DNA from: Arachis hypogaea
Taxonomy: Eukaryota > Streptophyta > Magnoliopsida > Fabales > Fabaceae
Assembly: GCF_003086295.3 (NCBI RefSeq)
Contig: NC_092055.1
Span: 122,737,484 to 122,801,483 of the forward strand
Length of the DNA stretch: 64,000 nucleotides
Direction: 5' to 3'
The position numbers and the translations under genes were made by a program. The notes below the pieces were generated by a model. That model was not told the origin of the DNA, ran no database searches, and was given only the letters and a program-made list of their open reading frames with translations. Below are positions 60,747 through 64,000 of this stretch, piece by piece. How positions within the stretch are numbered: position 1 is the stretch's first letter; every line of letters begins with the position of its first letter.

Positions 60747-62290
60747 GTCCCGTACCTTAACTCCTCAGATCCTCCCAGTTTGACTTTCACACGAGTCGAC
60801 CATGGCTTTAAAGAAAATGTTAATCACTTATTCTCTTCAATATGTTTCTTATCAGTTTGGATTAGCACAAGTATTGCCTTCTCCACTATCTGTTGACTTT
60901 AAAGCATAAATGATTCATTACGAAGTGTCAAGATTGGAGGAGTTTAACCAAATTCTTGACTTGAATCATCAAAGAATGAGTGAAAAATATCATAGGCTCG
61001 ACCTCACTCAATGCTTTCTTTCAACACCTTCCTTTCAAAAGTGGTGGTCAGCTTATTATTCATCTTATTACAATTCGACTGCTCAAGCTCTCTCTAAATT
61101 GATCTTTCTTGCTGCTTAGACTACAGCATCCAAGAAAACTAAAGGTGAGCCTGTCGAAGAGATTGTTAAGTTCTAGAAATACTACAAAGTTAAATGGCAT
61201 TTCAGGAAGGTAAGGTATATTTTCAACGAGGCCTTAGAGGTATGGGAAAAGAAAAAAAAAACACATTTATATAAATGTCTCAAGCATTATTTATAAGCTT
61301 TCACTCGAGATCGTTTAGTACTAAAGAAATCCTTTATGCGTCCTTTGAAATTTTCTTTTTTTCCTAATACTCCTTTTGGCCTTACTGATGGACTACCCGA
61401 CCTCCTAAAGGAGCCTTAGGAGTGAATTACTGACTTCAAAAGAATGACCTACGAATACTAGGTGTAAACACAACTGGTGCAATTCATTATCGAGGAACAA
61501 ATGATAAAATCCATGGTCAAACAAGGATTGCTGGCTATCTTCCAAGTATCTTGTGTTCCCTTGGGTCTTAACCAATTTCTTCTTTCACTCAACTTATATA
61601 TTTTATGCCTTTTTCAGCCGCTTGGCCAAACAAATTACTGGATTTGCATATGACCCTCAACCAGTCAAAGAGAATTGGGATTAAGATGAGGATGCTACTC
61701 CCAAAAAAACAAATTCGAAGTGTGGTGGTGGTCGAGGACGGGGCAAATCAAGTGATGCTACCCTTTCCTTTAAAAAGCGTGGTCTTGTTGACATCCTTAT
61801 AGGGTCTGGTCCCAAGAAAATTCAAAAGACAGAACATGCTGCTTCCTCCACGGTATACATTTGCATAATCTAATTATTAGCACTTGACATCCTTATGTAT
61901 ACTTAGCCATTCCTTACTACTTGTTTTAGTCCAAACAATCCACGCTAGGCTCAAAGGCTAGAGTCGAAGCAGATAGCCATTCCGACTGAGAAGTCGACCA
62001 ATCAATCGATGTCGAGGTTAAAGTAACTCAACCTATCCCTCCTGCTACTTCACAGATAGTTATTCCACCTATCCCTGTTTTGACTTCTATCCAGAATGTG
62101 TCATCGACTGTTGCCTTCCAAGCTTTGACTGACTCACTAATGGTACAGTACTGAGCATCTTTAGTTTTTTCTTTATTATTTTTTTTTGAATAAAGTTAGT
62201 GATTTATTTGTTATAAATGAGATTTTTGGGCTTTAATCATTGTTTCTTGGAGTTGCTTTAAACTTTGATATGATTAGGAGATTGTTGAAA
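60747..62290 (+). pseudogene. PMD gene copy 2, C-terminal piece
   Basis: Directly after the TSD the frame continues (TLTPQILPV), then ALKKMLITYSLQYVSYQFGL and, at 60910-61119, SRLEEFNQILDLNHQRMSEK and FQKWWSAYYSSYYNSTAQAL. Such a KWW...Y block is usual after the PMD core in Tat-borne copies. GGGRGRGKSSDATLSFKKRG at about 61720-61780 is a basic Gly/Arg tail. Stops, shifts and a weak intron-like gap break it. The right limit is set where element sequence with GGCGTGCCATGCC begins. Confidence 0.65.
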
Positions 62291-62345
62291 GAGTAGGCCA
62301 AAGAAAGGGAGGAACAAGCAAAGAAGCCCCTGTGAGAACTAAGGA

Positions 62346-63670
62346 AGGAAGCATGCAATCATCTAAAGACCAAGCAACCTCCTAGGGAACCAAGAGAAGA
62401 TGGCGTGCCATGCTAGGCCAAGTCCCAGGAGCGGCAAGGAAGACCAAGGAGAGGGCATGCCATGACCTCCCAATGGAGTGCCATGCCAAGGAAAAACCAA
62501 CCCCCAGGGACAGCTCCTCCATCGAAGGCGTGCACACCACCTACACACCAAGTTTGTGACAATTTTACTCCTCACCTACCATCGAAGGCGTGCCACACCA
62601 CCCACACACCAGCCACATGCCTTCGTCCTCCTCTATGAAAGGGCGTGCCATGCCATAACCTCAAGTGGCATGCCTTCGTGCCTTACCTCCCAGGGAGCAA
62701 GGGCATGCCATGCCCATCCTTACCTTCCACATGCTTGTGATCATAGACCAAGAGAGGGCGTGCCATGCCACTCCTTGGCGTGGCACGCTAGGTCAAAGTC
62801 GATGGACCTCTATCCTTCTGAGTGAAGCTCAAGTGCGACGCTACCTACACGCCCATTCAACCATTCTTGGGCCAACTTCCAATGACCACTAAGTACCTTA
62901 GCGTGCCACTCCAAGCCTCCAAAGTGTCATGCCAACTTCACTCAAGTCCAAGATTAATTGCAAGGCCCATGAATTCAAATATCAAACACTCGCCAAGCTT
63001 TGAATCCTAATTACAAAGAGAAGATCACTTTTAATTTAGGAAAAGATTTGAAAGATTTGGTTTGATTTTGTTTTGAATTTGAAAGTTAGGTTTAGATTAG
63101 AACATAAATAAGTCCAAAGAATTATTCAGAGGACACCTTATGTTACCTTTGCTTATTTCCATCTCTGTTTTTGTTCTCTTTATACCATGAGTAACCAAAC
63201 CTAATCTGTTAAAGTTAGGAGCTATGTTCATCTTTTTATGGATTATTAATCTAAGTGTTTTTATTTAGTTTGAGGTTTTTACATTGATCTATTTCATGAT
63301 TGAGTTTTTCTTCTTCATCCCAAAATATTAGAACTGTTGAAAAAATTCTAATTCCATTTTGGATTCTAGTATTACTTTGGAAAATTTAATATTAGAATTA
63401 GCTTGAAAACTCTTTCTCAAAATTTTTTAATCTAACTAGGAATAGTGCATTAAAAAGTGTGCGACTTTGTAACTCTCATAATTTTCAATTGGTTTATAAC
63501 TAGTTTGAATAAGTAACATATAGTTCAACCTAGGATCACTCTTGAAGTTTATGTGAACATAAACCAGAATTGTGCTTAACCTCTTTTCTTAAATAATTGA
63601 CTAAGAAAATAGCGGTTAATTAGGTTAAAGAGAAATTGAATTGCCAAGGAATTAGAATTTGGTTACTTAT
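62346..63670 (+). mobile_element. LTR fragment of another family
   Basis: The sequence from 63185 (CATGAGTAACCAAACC, GTTAGGAGCTATGTT, TATGGATTATTAATC) parallels 5765-5830 of the first LTR (TATGAGCAACTAAACC, GTTAGGAGCTCTACT, CATGGATTAATAATA). A palindrome array precedes it, as in that LTR. No exact ends or TSD were found. Confidence 0.55.
62402..62936 (+). repeat. Array of GGCGTGCCATGCC palindromes
   Basis: Roughly fifteen copies of GGCGTGCCATGCC, GGCATGCCATGCC, GCGTGGCACGC and related forms are dispersed over 530 bp. A TATA-like AACATAAATAAG lies about 167 bp downstream at 63101. Confidence 0.88.
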
Positions 63671-63680
63671 GAGTTGTCGT

Positions 63681-64000
63681 TAGGGGTAGCAAAACGGGTC
63701 GAGCCCGTCGGGTCAGTCCGCTAAACCCGCTAAAAAAGGCGGGTCGGGCTAGGATTTGGAGCCCGCCAAACCTGCACCGCCAAATTGGCGAGTTTTGGCG
63801 GGGCGGGGCAGGCTGGTCCGCCGGGCCGAAAATTTTTATTTTTCTTTTTTTTATTAAATAAAAGAGTGATTACTATTATAAAATTAATAATTATAGAATT
63901 TTTAAACACTTTTTTTTTCATTTTTCATTTTTATTCTTCTTTTAGTTATTAACTTTATTTATTTTATTTTACAATTTCGTATATATGCTCAAATTATGTG
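63681..64000 (+). mobile_element. hAT-like element, 5' end only
   Basis: TAGGGGTAGCAAAACGGG fits hAT termini (TAGGGGTGGCAAA). The GGGTCGAGCCCG and GGCGGGTCGGGC phrases next to it are typical of these repeats. The right end lies beyond the window, so the 8-bp TSD (left candidate GTTGTCGT, 63673-63680) cannot be confirmed. Confidence 0.6.

Overview
The window is plant nuclear DNA and almost entirely transposable elements. I see no bacterial or organellar signature and no convincing host protein gene. The genus is probably Arachis (peanut or a wild relative). This rests on LTR elements carrying arrays of short palindromes (GGCGTTGAACGCC, CACGCGATCGCGTG, GTGCGTACGCAC), which I associate with Arachis retrotransposons from memory. 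No search was possible, so the genus is an inference.

Layout. 1-6608 is the 3' part of a gag-only Ty3/gypsy-type element (leader, broken gag, 3' LTR). 6609-9800 is intergenic, with a long CT microsatellite, a possible SINE and a 550-bp hairpin Mutator-type MITE with a perfect 10-bp target-site duplication (TSD). 9950-13050 is a decayed LINE (endonuclease, reverse transcriptase, zinc-knuckle region). 13050-22100 is AT-rich intergenic DNA with a hAT-type element, an AT-rich hairpin MITE and a smaller MITE. 22138-27190 holds two CACTA-like 5' termini, a TRIM inserted near the first, and CT-rich sequence. 27190-40676 is a minus-strand Tat-lineage Ty3/gypsy element. Its gag, protease, RT, two RNase H domains and integrase are all broken, and a plant mobile domain (PMD) gene lies antisense next to the integrase. 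A 2.6-kb probable solo LTR sits between RT and RNase H. 40920-44180 is a 3.26-kb fold-back Mutator-like element with about 1.6-kb arms and a perfect 9-bp TSD. 45400-62300 is a second PMD-gene copy beside a Tat-like LTR, split by a 3.2-kb probable solo LTR (46615-49828) and by a complete 9.66-kb Athila/Tat-like non-autonomous element (51084-60746; TSD GTCCC, tRNA-Asp-type PBS, PPT). 62346-63670 is an LTR fragment of another family. The window ends inside a hAT-like element that starts at 63681.

How the parts relate. The elements are nested: the second PMD copy is the host and two LTR elements landed in it later. The Athila-like LTRs differ by 28 substitutions by my count over about 1.5 kb, so that insertion is recent.

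Two structural themes recur across different families and may be undescribed. One is a perfect 7-bp hairpin with an RGGA loop followed by TTTAAGTKTGGKG. It occurs twice in each of two elements, and the stems show compensatory changes. The other is arrays of family-specific palindromes in LTRs, placed about 95-170 bp upstream of a TATA-like box in three families. The third notable object is the fold-back Mutator element, which would fold into long dsRNA if transcribed.
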